A stretch of 64,000 bases of DNA, from contig CM020619.1 in assembly GCA_009829735.1 (NCBI GenBank), positions 17,799,816-17,863,815 of the forward strand, written 5' to 3'. Each line of letters begins with the position of its first letter. Positions within the stretch are counted from its first letter, which is position 1. The notes beneath the pieces are model-generated. The model worked only from the letters and a program-made list of their open reading frames with translations. It made no database searches and was not told the DNA's origin. Made by a program: the position numbers and the translations under genes. The stretch comes from Pyropia yezoensis (Eukaryota > Rhodophyta > Bangiophyceae > Bangiales > Bangiaceae). This document shows, one piece after another, positions 10,504 through 21,517 of this stretch.

Positions 10504-10926
10504 CCGTGAAAGGGAAGCACCAGGGCAGGCAACATGGTCCGTCAATGGAACGAACTAAGGGAAAGTTATCGGGAGGGGGCAACAAAGAGGTCAGGGGTTC
10601 AACTCGGGTAGGTGGGGAAGACATCTAACCCACGGGAGGGGTTTTATTGATAATGATTTTTTGGAATGGAGATTTACTTCGTTCCCCTTGGATATGAACT
10701 CCCCCGTTTCCCCCCCCCGTTCCCTTTAGTTCCCCATTTCCCGGTCTGGGCTAGTATGGGTCCCTTTGAACCAGCTATGCGGCTAAGTCGGAAGGAGGTT
10801 CCTACGGTCAACACTGAAGGAGGGGTCCCAAGGAAGCTGACAAACAAAGAGACTTTATGACTCCTTGGATCAACATCATATGCAAGAACAACCCATGGTC
10901 CCTCGGGTCCCTCCCCTCTGTGTGAC
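10504..10926. other. Post-pol spacer of element B
   Basis: Non-coding region between the pol stop and the end of the antisense ORF. A C-rich stretch is at 10690-10740. No domain-bearing frame is seen. Confidence 0.5.
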
Positions 10927-12702
10927 TCATTGGTAACGGGCCCGGCTCTCGGCACGAGGGTCAGTGTCTTGGTCCATATCGTCCCGATCTCGGACCCGGG
11001 AACCCTCAAGAACCCCATGCCAACTCTTACGGGCCTCCTCCTCGGCCGTGGCCAACTCTGACCCCAGGTCCCCACGGATACCATTACGGTCCACGATCGC
11101 CAACAGGCCCTTGTAGTCCGGCGTCGTGGAACCCGCCTGGACCCGGGTCCATTCAGCTACACGGGACCCAATGTTGACTGTGGTATGGAGGGAAGCCGAG
11201 AGCAAGGGCCCCACGTGAGCATGGGCCAAGACGTCCGCGGACCCGCCAAAGAAACTACGGAGCCCCAGAACGGTTGAGGTCGGCAGGTTGCCCTCAAGGT
11301 CCCGAAGTTCCTCATCAGGTACCTCGCCATGGGCCAACAAGTTGGCCACGAAGGCGGTACGGCTTCCCAGCGCAGGGTCACGTTGAACAAGGGAGCCCGA
11401 CGACCGGGCACCAGGGGCACCAGGGGCACCAGGACCACCGGACCCACTTCCAGGCACAATCTCGTCCGACTGGCCCACGTTCCCGTCCTTGGGCCCGACA
11501 AACTCCCGCGCGTCCAAGATGTCCGTCGAGTGAGGAAGGTCCAAGGGAGCCAGGTCCTCGTCCACGAGCGCTGCCCAGGTCCCGTCCCGGGTCTCGAACC
11601 GTACCAAGACGTAGGAAGCACGGTCCTTGCGGTTGGAAGCCGCCTAACCCAAACGTGAACGGAGTCCAGAGGCCCCGACCACCCGGTCGCTAAGAACCAT
11701 GAGTGCCTTGAGGTCCCGCGCCGCTCCCTCGTCCACGCCACCGGGACCCTTGCAGATATCAGGGACCCCGACACAGTCGATCCAGGTCCGAAGGAGACAA
11801 GGAAGGAGACACATCTCACCGGAACCACGGGCCCGCTCCAGCGTATAAAGGGCACAGTTCGTGGCCCACTCGGTCCGGAACACGAACCAGGCAAAGGGGT
11901 CCGAGGCACGAAGGAGGTCCCCGAAGTAGCACTGGACCGGGGGCAGTTCCACCAGGGCCCCAAAAGGAGCCTCAACGTGACCGAACCAGTGGGGTACCCG
12001 GAGGTAGTGGAGCCCACGGAGGGTAGCCGGGCAACTCGGGAACTCTTGCTGGTGCCAGCCGACCAGGATCCCATTCTTGTCCCGATGGAGCCGACTGATC
12101 ACAAGGTCCCCATGGGACGGCTTGAAGGAAGTAGGGTCCAAGTAGGGAGACGGGAGCACGGTGTAGTCGGGACCTGGGGCCGCAGGCAGGGTCCCCTTGG
12201 TGACCTCGTCCCGGATGCTCTTGAACCGCTCCACGTCCCCAACTTCTCCCGCGTGCCGGACCACCGTTATCGACAGGGACCGATCGGCCTTAACCGGGAT
12301 CCGCGCTTGGACCATCGCGGTCATCTGCTTCCGGAACGCGTTCCCGGGACAGGACCCGTCCACGACTCGAAGGACCTTATGGGCCAGGGTACCGGTGACC
12401 CAACCGCGGGCCTCTTCCCGGCGCCAAGCGGTGACCGTCTCGGGACCAAAGTCCTCGGGTACCGTGCCATGGACCGCGACGTACGCTTGACCCGCACCAC
12501 GTTCCTCTTGTTCCATGTTGTTCCCACCTGGCCCTGCAACCGGTACGCCTTGACCGCCGGGAGCCCCTTGACCCGCTGCGCCTTGAACGATGGGACCGCC
12601 TTGGGCCCCAGGTACCGCCGCACCCACAGGCACGCTGGGACCGCCAGGAACCGTCGAGCCCTTGCCAGCCGACGCGCTCGTCCCGGCGCGGCCGGGCTCC
12701 AT
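10927..12702 (-). CDS. Antisense ORF of element B, one internal TAG
   Basis: A long frame on the strand opposite to gag-pol, beginning at ATG (12702) and running 592 codons to 10927, interrupted only by TAG at 11644-11646. The two open pieces (352 and about 238 codons) lie in the same frame and both have ordinary amino-acid composition, not the repetitive look of shadow frames. After a Gly/Pro/Ala-rich N-terminus the chain is globular, with motifs such as SPYLDPTSFKPSH and LHYLRVPHWFGHVEAP. I recognise no domain. Extra antisense ORFs between pol and the 3' LTR are known in some plant Ty3/gypsy groups, but I cannot show homology. It is either an accessory gene with a recent stop, a readthrough gene, or a captured host fragment. 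Confidence 0.5.
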
Positions 12703-13260
12703 GGGACGGGGTAACGGGACACGGTGTGGGAAAGTGGGGTACCAGGGGGAACGGGTGCGTGGGAACGTTGGAAAGGGGAACGGGTAGAGGGAACGATTGA
12801 GGAGCCCACGGGGAAGCGTACCGGGGAAGATGGTGCGTTGGGGTCCCGGTCGCGGGGAACGAGGGAGCCCGTGAGGGCCCTCTTATCCCTGGGCCCCCAC
12901 CCCGACGGAACCCAGGCTGCGCCCGTGTGCCGCCGGCCCCCGTCCGCATCTCTACGCCTCCTCACCCACCCCACGGGCCGAGCGCCACATGGGGAGGGCG
13001 AGGGGGGGAGGAATGCAGGCGGGCGGCCGGCGCGGGCTGCGCCACACCCCCCTAGATACCCTGTGCGTGGCCCTCGGTCCCTCCCGTACCGCCCTGGTCA
13101 GTCTGCCCGGGACCCTCTGCCTCGAGACACTTGTCGGGGGGGACCCTGTTTGCAGACACTGGCCCCACGTCCCGTTCGTTGTGACCCTGGTGTAACCCTG
13201 TCGGACCCTTTCCAGTCCCTCTCCCCGGTTTCCCTGTTGGCCGGCGGGACGCTCGGCCCT
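12703..13260. other. Region between antisense ORF and 3' LTR of element B
   Basis: GC-rich sequence with repeated GGGAACG-type words near 12730-12800. It would contain the promoter of the antisense ORF if that ORF is expressed. No gene seen. Confidence 0.4.
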
Positions 13261-13273
13261 AGTGAGGGGGCCA
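13261..13273 (+). other. Polypurine tract of element B
   Basis: AGTGAGGGGG directly precedes the 3' LTR, the position of the plus-strand primer. It is shorter than the tract of element A. Confidence 0.55.
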
Positions 13274-13917
13274 TGTGGCGTTGTGGCCCTCAGGTACCGT
13301 TGAGATCCGGGAGGCTGACTTGGGACCCGGCTGGCAGCGTTACGTGGAACCACGCGCTGGCTTGGGATCCCTGCATCGGTGGCCCGGGGCAGTGGCGACA
13401 CGCCCGGTGCCCTGATTGGTCCCCCGGAGTGGAGGACTTGCCGGGTTGGGGCATACTGACCTTCGGGCTATTTGTTTGATTTTTCGCATTTGTTTTCCTT
13501 GCGTGATTTCGTGTCTTTCCCCTTTTTCCCACTGGGTTTTTTTTGGGGATTGACATTTGTGTGTGGGGGGATTTCGCTTGCTTTTCGTGTGTTGGCCCGG
13601 TGAGCGGCCGGTGCCTTGCTGGCACTTGGCCCGCTGGGGGCGCCCTCTGGGGGCCTCGTTCTGGGCCCCTGGAGGGGCCAGGGGGGGAGGTTCTTGAGGG
13701 GTGCTCCGGGGTTCTCCCCGGGGCCATCTTGTAAAATCAACAGTGCTTTGGGTTCCTTCTCCCTCGGGCTTTTGTCCTGTTTACCTTTGCCTCGTATCGT
13801 GGCGGGCGAGTGGATCAGCAAGGGCTCTTACCTGTTCCTTCCTGGACTCCGGACTGTGGTCTCTGTGTGTGTGTTTGTGGTTTGTGGTTCCGGGAACCTG
13901 GGTTCCATTACGCTACA
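13274..13917 (+). repeat. 3' LTR of element B
   Basis: 644 bp, the same length as the 5' LTR, with three substitutions and no indels by direct reading. It is followed immediately by CCCAC. Confidence 0.96.
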
Positions 13918-13922
13918 CCCAC
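13918..13922 (+). repeat. Target site duplication, right of element B
   Basis: CCCAC, an exact copy of 3757-3761. Confidence 0.9.
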
Positions 13923-15823
13923 CACCGCTCATGTTGCGCCCATTACACCGGGGCATACCTTCAAGGCACCTGCTTGGCTCAGGCCTGTGCTCCGAAGGTT
14001 CTCGGAGGAATGAGAAAAGAACGCTCCGTTTATTTGTGTTCTGCAACGTACCATACTGGCCGTGCCTCCCACCCCGCCCCCGCCTGCGGTGTTGACAGGA
14101 CATGCCCCCACCCATTCATGCCCTGCGCAGTGCGGCTTAAAGCGGTGTCACGAATTCGTTGCTCGGGCCTGTTTTTCTTTTCTCAGACTTGCGCAGTCGC
14201 CTCGGCACAGTTGTAAGAACGAGAGAGTCAACATGTAAAAACCAACAGAATTCTTGCTCAAACGCGCAAGAAAAGCTGTTGTCCCCGCACGAGAGTGCAA
14301 ATCTCCGACGGTTTGTCACCCAATGAAATCATGAGAGGTCCTTGCACAAAACGACTACGTACCGCCATGGACGTCACACAAATTCCCAGATAACAGATTT
14401 AACTGAGAAAGTGCCAATCGTCGTTGGACGAGTTACGGAATGATCGGCGTACTTGGGCTGCTCCCTGAGACTCTCTCGGGTTTATTGAGTCCCGAGAAAA
14501 TAGTTTGCTGGAGGAACCCGACCCATGTGACCATCTTGTGCTTCACACTGTGCTTTCTCCACGAAGAACAACCATGCCGACGCGCCGCCTCGAAGACACC
14601 CCCCTGTCTTAAGCACCCACAATCAACAGGTCCCTCGCACGACCCCCCCCCTCTCCCTCCGCATTCCACCCATCTCCCGAACTAGCGACCCGCCACCAAG
14701 ACTAGTCGGCTGCACCACCCCCCGTGTTTGATTCATTTGCGCCCACTATCCCTAGCTTGAGTTGTATGAGGTGTGAGAAAGGGTGGTCTTGTTGCTACCG
14801 GACCTCATCCCGGTCGTCCCTCTCCCTCGTCTACAAAAACAATCATGCTGTCCGTCTGGACATTCGTGTCCGCCTATCCGTTTGTCGTCTGTGCACTAGT
14901 CCTGACGGCCCAGCTCTCCTGCCGGTTTTCATGTCGCCCCGTGGCATATGTGCTTCCTGGTTTCGCGACAGTCGTGGTACTGTCGCCATGGTCCACGCCG
15001 GGCGGGCTTGGCGTCTTAGCCGTGCCCTCCAGTTTCCAGGAGGCCGCCCCGTTACTGGCGGGGACGGCGGCACAACCTGTAGGGAGAAGCAGAATGGTTG
15101 AGCAGCCATCGTTGAGGCCCACACAGAAGTGCAGCTGAACATTGGTCCCTCACAGACCAAGCGGAAGCAACAGCCATTAAGCAGCTCAAGTAGGCGGCTG
15201 CAGCTAGCTGCAGGTGGCAGGTGCTGACGCGCAAGTACGCATCGCATTCAAAGTAAGAATCTGGAAATGGAAACAGATTTATATATGGTAGGTCACAGTT
15301 GGAGACAATGAGACTACGCAATCAGATTCCGCTTGACCGGCCGCGGCCACTGCAGACATGAGAACGTGGCATCCTTCATCGCCAGCGAGTCAGCAATCAC
15401 TGCTAAGACTTCAACAAGCACTACCTTAACCACGAGATATTGTCAAAACTGTTGCGCGAAGCTGCATCGTTTTGCACTTTATTTTGCGCGTTTGTGCAAG
15501 CTCTTTTTTTGTCTACTTGCTTAAATTTGCCGAGCGGTATAGTTGCACGACGGCCATGTGCTCAAAGCACATCACCAGAGAGGTCTGATGATGACGCTTC
15601 ACGTCGTGTTTCGTGAGCACGTGGCCTCCGTGCGGAACCGTCTCGAACAAGTCATACAAAAAAAAGCTGATTTGTAGGCCTCCAGCATACCATACGGAGG
15701 GGTTGCAAGAAATGGTCAACAGATCTGAGCAAGAAATCGGGCCGTTTCCGTGACACCGCTATAAGGCCACATCTTGGTACGGCAGCCGGAAAAGTGCACA
15801 TGTCTGCCGAGACACAAGGTTAA
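13923..15823. other. Region without convincing genes
   Basis: Sequence of more balanced composition than its surroundings. Only short frames occur. The best is 14845-15138 (+), about 97 residues with two hydrophobic stretches (near AYPFVVCALVLTAQ and VAYVLPGFATVVVL), a weak membrane-protein candidate. A perfect 16-bp palindrome CTGCAGCTAGCTGCAG is at 15198-15213. Nothing else recognisable. Confidence 0.4.
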
Positions 15824-16745
15824 TTCCGTGCTTTCGTGTCCGTGCACCGGGGCCGTCTTGACGGCCAGGAACAAAGCACACGCACGTGTTCGTGCCTGGT
15901 GCGCGCCTGGGAAATTTCACCACCCATTGCAGGCTACATCTAATGCAAGGGCACGCCGTCCGTTGGCTGGATATTTTTGGTGACATCTTCGCTGGAAGCT
16001 GTGAGCCACTCATTTGCTCTCTTGGGCGGAGATCGGATGCTCAAGTGTGCTTCAGAGTGGTCGGAAGAACACAGTGTTTTTCCGACCACTCGCCCGTCGT
16101 GTCGGGCGTGTATGAAACTCTATTTTAATTCTTGCGTGACTGAGTAATTTTGCTGTGCCCCACAACGTGCTTCCGAGGTGTGCTCGAGGCACGCCTGTGA
16201 GTCCGGCCAATGGGAGGGCTCCCTGCCTGTGCTTTGTGTCTGAGACACTTCTGGGCGCTGCCGTCAAGACAGTGCCTAAGCCGCACTGCGCTGTCTTGAC
16301 GGCAGCGCCCGAATGTGTCTCAGACAAAAAGCACAGGCTGGGAGCCCTCCCATTGGTCGGAACCACAAGCGTGCCGGAAGCACATCCCGGAAGCACGTTG
16401 TGGGGCACAACAAAATTACTCGGACATAAATGAATTAAATATAGTTGCAGACACACACAGACACGCCTGGAGAGTGGTCGGAAAAACACTGTGTTTTTCT
16501 GACCACTCTGGATCACGCCTTAAGCACCCGATCTCCGACCAAGAGAGCAGATGAGTGGCTCACAGCTTCCAGAGAAGATGTCACCAAAAATATCCAGCCA
16601 ACGGACGGCGTTCCCTTGCATCGGATGTAGCCTACAATGGGTGCTAAATTTTCCCAGGCGCCCACCAGGCACGAACACGTGCGTGTGCTTTGTGCCTGGC
16701 CGACAAGACTGCCCCGGTGCTCGGACACGAAAACACGGAGTTCAC
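15824..16745. mobile_element. Foldback element: ~920-bp near-perfect palindrome
   Basis: The left half (15824-16272) and right half (16291-16745) are inverted copies along nearly their whole length, around an 18-bp loop. The core is a perfect 20-bp stem (16253-16272 with 16291-16310). Further out, CTGTGCCCCACAACGTG pairs with its inverse near 16393-16410, and the outer ~260 bp pair with moderate divergence. Smaller hairpins with GAGTGGTCGGAA stems lie inside each arm (16050-16088 and 16471-16507). There is no coding capacity, so this is a non-autonomous foldback or MITE-type element. No clear target duplication was found. Confidence 0.75.
16253..16310. repeat. Perfect 20-bp stem at palindrome centre
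   Basis: GGGCGCTGCCGTCAAGACAG and its exact reverse complement flank an 18-bp loop (16273-16290). Confidence 0.9.
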
Positions 16746-17275
16746 GCATCGCCGGGCTCTGCCCAGCCCCCCTCTGGAGTAGGAAGAGGGAAGAGAGATA
16801 GAGCGGACAAGGAGGGGCGGGACGTTGCCGCCGGGTGCTCTGCCCGCGCGGGGGGAGCGGTCACCCCCGGCAGCCACAAGCCCCTCAGCCCCCGACGTGA
16901 GTGGCGGGGTCCGACGTGGCGCCCGCCCGCCCGCACACGGCGAGGTGAGTGGGCGGTGGGGGGGGGGGGGGGGGGGGGGGAGGACGGGACGGGGGGAGGG
17001 CAAGAGGCCCCGACGCGGAGAGCGACGGGCCGCCGCGTTGGGGGTATGGGGGGCGGCCCGCCGCCGCCGCTGCCGCCGCCGCTGCCGCCGCACCCGCCGC
17101 CGCCGCCGCCGCCGGCCGTTGGCGCCACCGGCCGTCCCCGCGGCGGCGCCGCGGCGGCAGAGCCGTCGGGGTGGCTGCCCCGTCGTGGGACGGAACTGCC
17201 AGGCACGGCAGCAGCAGCAGCGGCGGCGGCGGCGGCGGCGGCAGCGGCGGGCGGCAGCGGCGGCGGCGGTCGCGA

Positions 17276-17318
<43 letters not shown>

Positions 17319-20300
17319 CGTGGCGGCTGCCCGCCGCGGCAGCACGGACACGCGCCGGTCGGGCGACCGGGGTGGTGGTTTTTTTCCGGCAGCTGGGGGG
17401 CCAGTGCGTCGGGCGCCATCCACAAAGAGGGGCGGGGGTAGGGGGAACGGGGCGGGGGGGGAGGCGGGTGGCGTCCATGGCCACCGCCGTGACTGCAGAG
17501 CCGCGCAAGGGGCGGGCGCGCACGGGGGGTGGTGGAGGGGGGGGAATGGGGTCGGCGCTCAGCCGCCCCCACCGCCACCCCCACCCCTACCCCCACCCCC
17601 ACCGCCACCGCCACCACCACCGCCACCTCCGCCTCCACCGCCACCGCCGCCACCACCGCTGCCCGCTGCGGGGGCAGCGGGGCCTCGGCCGCCACCGCCG
17701 CTGCCGCCTCGCCCTGCCGCGGTGCCGCTATCACCGCCTGCAGCGGCGAGCCGCCACCGCCACCGCCGCCGTCGCGCAGGTGCGCCGGTGCAGACCGCCG
17801 CGCGGGGTGGAGGGGGGCGGGGGGGTGCAACGCAAGGGGAAGGGCAGAGGGGCGTACAGTGGGTAGGTACCGTACCTCCGTGGCGGCGCCGCCCGCCGTC
17901 CACGCCGCCCCGCGGCCGCGGCCGGTCGCCTCCCCTGCGGCGCGCGTCGCCGGGCGGGCGACGCGGCCGCATCGCAGGGGGCAGCTGGGGGGGGGGGGGG
18001 GGGGGGGGAGGCGGCGCACGGCACGCCCCCGCGCCGCCCCCCGCCGCCGCCGCCGCCGTGGCCGCCACCGTCTCTGCCGTCTCTACCTTTACAGCCGTCA
18101 CTGCCGTCCCTGCCGTCACTGTCGTCACTGCCGTCACGGCCATCCCTGCCGTCACTGCCGCCCTCATCACTGCCCTTTCTCCACAGGTGGGGGTTGCCCT
18201 CGCAGGCGCAGCAGCCACCCACCCCTACGGCTGCCGTCGCGGCGCCATTGCGGGGAATGACTGGTGGCAGCCGTCGAGGTGCACACGGGTAGAGGGCGGG
18301 GGGGGGTGGGCGGTCTGGCGGCCGGTGGCGGCCGCCCACGTGGCGGCCGCGCGGGGGTGGGCGCCGCCCACGCCCGTCCGTCCCCACCTGGCGGCGGTCT
18401 TAACTAGGGGTGGCCGGGGGGGCGGTGTGTGTGTGTGTGGTGTGGGCCCCCCCCCCCCAGCGCCCCCCCCCCCCCCCTCGTCCTCCCCCCGCCCACCACG
18501 CCCGCCACGCCTCGTGCGCCACGGCCGACGACGCACCGTGACAGGGGGGAGCTGCCGCGGTGCAAGGGGCTCTCCCGCCGAGCGGCAGCGTCGCCTTGGC
18601 GGGCGGCTGGGGGAGCGTGCAGGTAGGTATGGTATCTAGAGGTAGGCTGCCAGCCACACGCCGGGGACGGTGCTGGCGGCCGTTTGCCACCCCATTGCCT
18701 GCCTTTCTGTCTGCACCGCCGCCGGCCGGCCGGCCGGCGGCGGCGGCGGCTGGCGGCAGCCGCGGTGCACGGAGTGTGGCGCACCCCCGCGGTCGGTGGT
18801 GGGGGGGGGGGGGGGGGGGGGGGGGCGGCGTGCGCCCGCCCGCCCGCGGCGGTCGGCCGTAAAGAAGAGAGGCGTGCCGTGGCAGCGCGGCGGGGGGGCG
18901 CGGCGGGCAGGCGGCGGCGGCGGGGGCAGGCACCGCCACCGCACCCCCCCCCCCCCGCCCCGTTGCGCTGCCATGGCGCATCCCTTGTCGCAACCCCCCC
19001 CCCCCCAACCTCTTTGTGTCCCTCCCCCTCTTTGTTGCCTCCTTTCCGCCGTCCGTGTCGCGGGGGGAAAAGAGATACAGGGGGAGGGAGCGGCGGGGGC
19101 GGGGGTGAGGGGGAGGAGGGGGGGTGGAGGGGGGCGCAGGGAGGGGGTGGCCTCCAGACAGAGCGCCGCCGCGGCTGCCAGCCCTTCCGCGTCTTCCCAC
19201 TCCCCCCCCCCCCCCACACTGCCGGTGGAACCCCCCCCCCCCCTCACCCCCACCCTTTTGGCGATGGTGGCCGGCCGGCCGGCCGGCCGCCGCCTCCTCT
19301 CCCCCTGACCTCCCCCCCCCCCCCCCCACGCCTCGTCTCTTCTCCCTTCCCCCCCCCCACCGCCTGCCCGTCTCCCCGTTGCCCCCCTCCCTCCTTTCAT
19401 GGGGAAACGTCCCCTCGGTGAGGGGGGGGGGGGAGCGGACGGCGCCCGCCGCCCGTCTGCCGCCGCGTGGCGCACTGCCGTTCCCCCCCCCCCCCCCCCC
19501 CCCCCCCCCGGGCCCGCCGTGGCGCCCAACCGCCCACCACTACCCCCCCCCCCCTCCCCACCCGTGCCAGGGACGGCGTGACGCACCCGGCGTGGGGTGT
19601 GGGGGGGGGTGAGGGGGGGCGTGGTGCGCCCACAACCCCACGGGGAGAGAGGCGGCGCCCACGCCGCTGACGGTGCGGGTGCCCCTCTGGTTGCCTTTTT
19701 GTCTGGCGTGGGGGGGGGGGGGGGGGGGGGGGTGGCACGCGGCCGTGGCTCCCGTCGCGGTCGGGGGGTCGGTGGCAGCCGGGACGGTCATGGGGCCTCC
19801 ACCCGCCGGTGCGTACTGCATGCATGGATGTACAGTACAGTACAGCGGAGGTGGGGGGGAGATGCTGGGGAGGGGCGTACGCCACGCGTAGCGGCAGAGG
19901 CCGGGGGGGGCAGGGGGGGGGGGGGGGGAGCAGAGACGCGCCGCCCGCCTGCCCTCCCGTCTGCCCGCCAGACTGCCAGCCCGTCTGCGCGCCCGCCCGG
20001 CCGCCCGGCCGCCCACCCCGCCGGCCGGCAGGCGCGGCCGCCCGCCCCCCCGCCTGCCCGCCGGTACATACCTACGGTGCGTGCGCGCGCGCGTGGCGCC
20101 CACCGCCGCGCTGGGGAGGGGCCCCCGCAGCCACAGGGCGCGGGGGCGGCGTGGCGGCCGGCAGCGCCGGCCCGCCGTGGGGGTGTGGCGGGGGGGTGGC
20201 GGGGGGGTGGTGGGGGGTGGTGGGGGGGGGGGGGGGTTGTGGGGGTGGGGATGGATGGTGGGGGGTGATGGGGGATGAGGGATGGGGGGGGGGGGGAGAG

Positions 20301-21289
20301 GCCACCACGTCTGGGACGTGGCGTCGTGGCAATGACAGTGGCGCCCCGGGAGGGGGGGGGTGCGGTGGGTGGTGGCGGTGGTGGTTGTGGATGGGGGAAG
20401 GGGGGGGAGGGGAAGGATGGGGGAGCGGGGGGGGGGGGGGGGTGGCGGGGGATGGAGGGGAGGGGTAGTGGCACTGGGGGGGAGGGGGGGGGGTGGGTGG
20501 GCAGTGAGGGGGTGTGGCAGGGGAGGGGAGGGCGACAGCCGGGGGTGGGGGTACTGTACAGTAGCATGAGCCGGGGCTGAGCGTCATGGGAGGGTTGGGG
20601 GGGGGGGGGGGGTGTGGAGGGCAAGATACCATTGGCAGAGGGGGGAGAGGGGAGAGGCAAGAGGGGGAGGGAAGGGGACAACGCAGAGACGGGGTGGGCG
20701 GCCGCCACGCCGCCCACGCCGCCAGCCCCCCGGGGGCGGGGGGGGGGGCGGTGCGCCCGCCCGCCCGCCCGCCTGCCGCCGCCGCCGCCAGCCGCCGTGT
20801 CGGCGCACCGGCTGTCCCGCAGTCCCCGCCGCCCGGCCGCGTCGCCGCCGCCGCCGCCGCTCGCCACCCGCGTAGCGGGCGGTTTGGGGGGGCGGGGTGG
20901 GGAGGGAGGAGGCGGTGGACACCCCGGCGGCGGCCGGCCGGCCGGCGGGCCTACAAAGTTGCCGCGGGCGTCGGCCGCCCATGAGCCCCCCCCCCCCCGC
21001 AGCGCACACGGCTCCGAACACCCACACCCCCCCCCGCACCCCCGTACGGTCACGCCCTCCACACCGCTGGCCAGGTCGTCGTGACGCCCCGGTTGCCAGG
21101 CCGCCACCACGCCCCCCACCCTCACCGCCACCACCACCACCGCCACCCGCAGACTTGTCCGCTCCCTCCCCCCCCATCACTCCCCGCCACACCCTACCCG
21201 AACCCACCCCACCTCACCCTCCCACCCCCCCCCCCCCCCCCCCCACCCTTCCTCCTCGCCCTTCCTCTTTGTCCAGCTACGCCGCCAAG
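16746..21289. repeat. Extreme GC region with long homopolymers
   Basis: Mostly CCG/GCC repeats and mononucleotide tracts, for example 23 G at 16958-16980, 26 G at 18801-18826 and 27 C at 19483-19509. Very long open frames exist in most frames, but they encode Gly, Pro, Ala or Arg runs and none shows a domain. A 12-bp-type minisatellite (units near CCGTCACTG) is at about 18075-18170. The region resembles host intergenic or untranslated DNA. No gene is called. Confidence 0.55.
18075..18170 (+). repeat. GCCGTCACT minisatellite
   Basis: Imperfect 9-12-bp units built on CCGTCACTGCC are repeated about nine times in a row. Confidence 0.7.
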
Positions 21290-21517
21290 ATGGTCTCTAC
21301 CCGTCGCACCCTCCCCGCCCTGATGGCCGTCGCCGTCGCGGCCGTGGCGATGGCCACGGCGGTGGCGCCGCCCGCCGCCGTCACCGCCGCCACCCCCACC
21401 ACCCCACGCCCCGGCGGCCGCGGCACGGTCGCCGCCAGCGGCGGCGGCACCGGCGGGCGGACGCTGCTGGCGGAGCTGGCGCGGGCGGTGGAGGAGGTGG
21501 AGCGGGCGCGGGCAGAG
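21290..21517 (+). CDS. Secreted-protein first exon (family 1)
   Basis: Starts at ATG 21290, after a long pyrimidine-rich leader. It encodes a classic signal peptide: basic start (MVSTRRT), hydrophobic Ala/Val core to about residue 26, then AVAPPAA. Next come a Gly/Thr-rich linker and a predicted helix rich in Ala, Glu and Arg (LLAELARAVEEVERARAEV). The frame meets a plausible donor, GAG|GTGCGC, at 21517/21518, after which composition becomes repetitive. The product would enter the secretory pathway. Downstream exons are not resolved. It shares its layout with the exon at 23104. Confidence 0.4.

Larger units (their letters stand above)
3762..13917 (+). mobile_element. Complete Ty3/gypsy chromovirus B (10,156 bp)
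   Basis: A full-length LTR retrotransposon bounded by two 644-bp LTRs and a perfect 5-bp target duplication. Order: LTR, primer site, gag, -1 frameshift signal, pol (protease, RT, RNase H, integrase, chromodomain), a 2.8-kb post-pol region with an antisense ORF, polypurine tract, LTR. By eye the LTRs differ at only three positions (two close together near the start, one about 490 bp in), so insertion is recent. Gag and Pol are both open, so the copy may be active. Confidence 0.96.
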
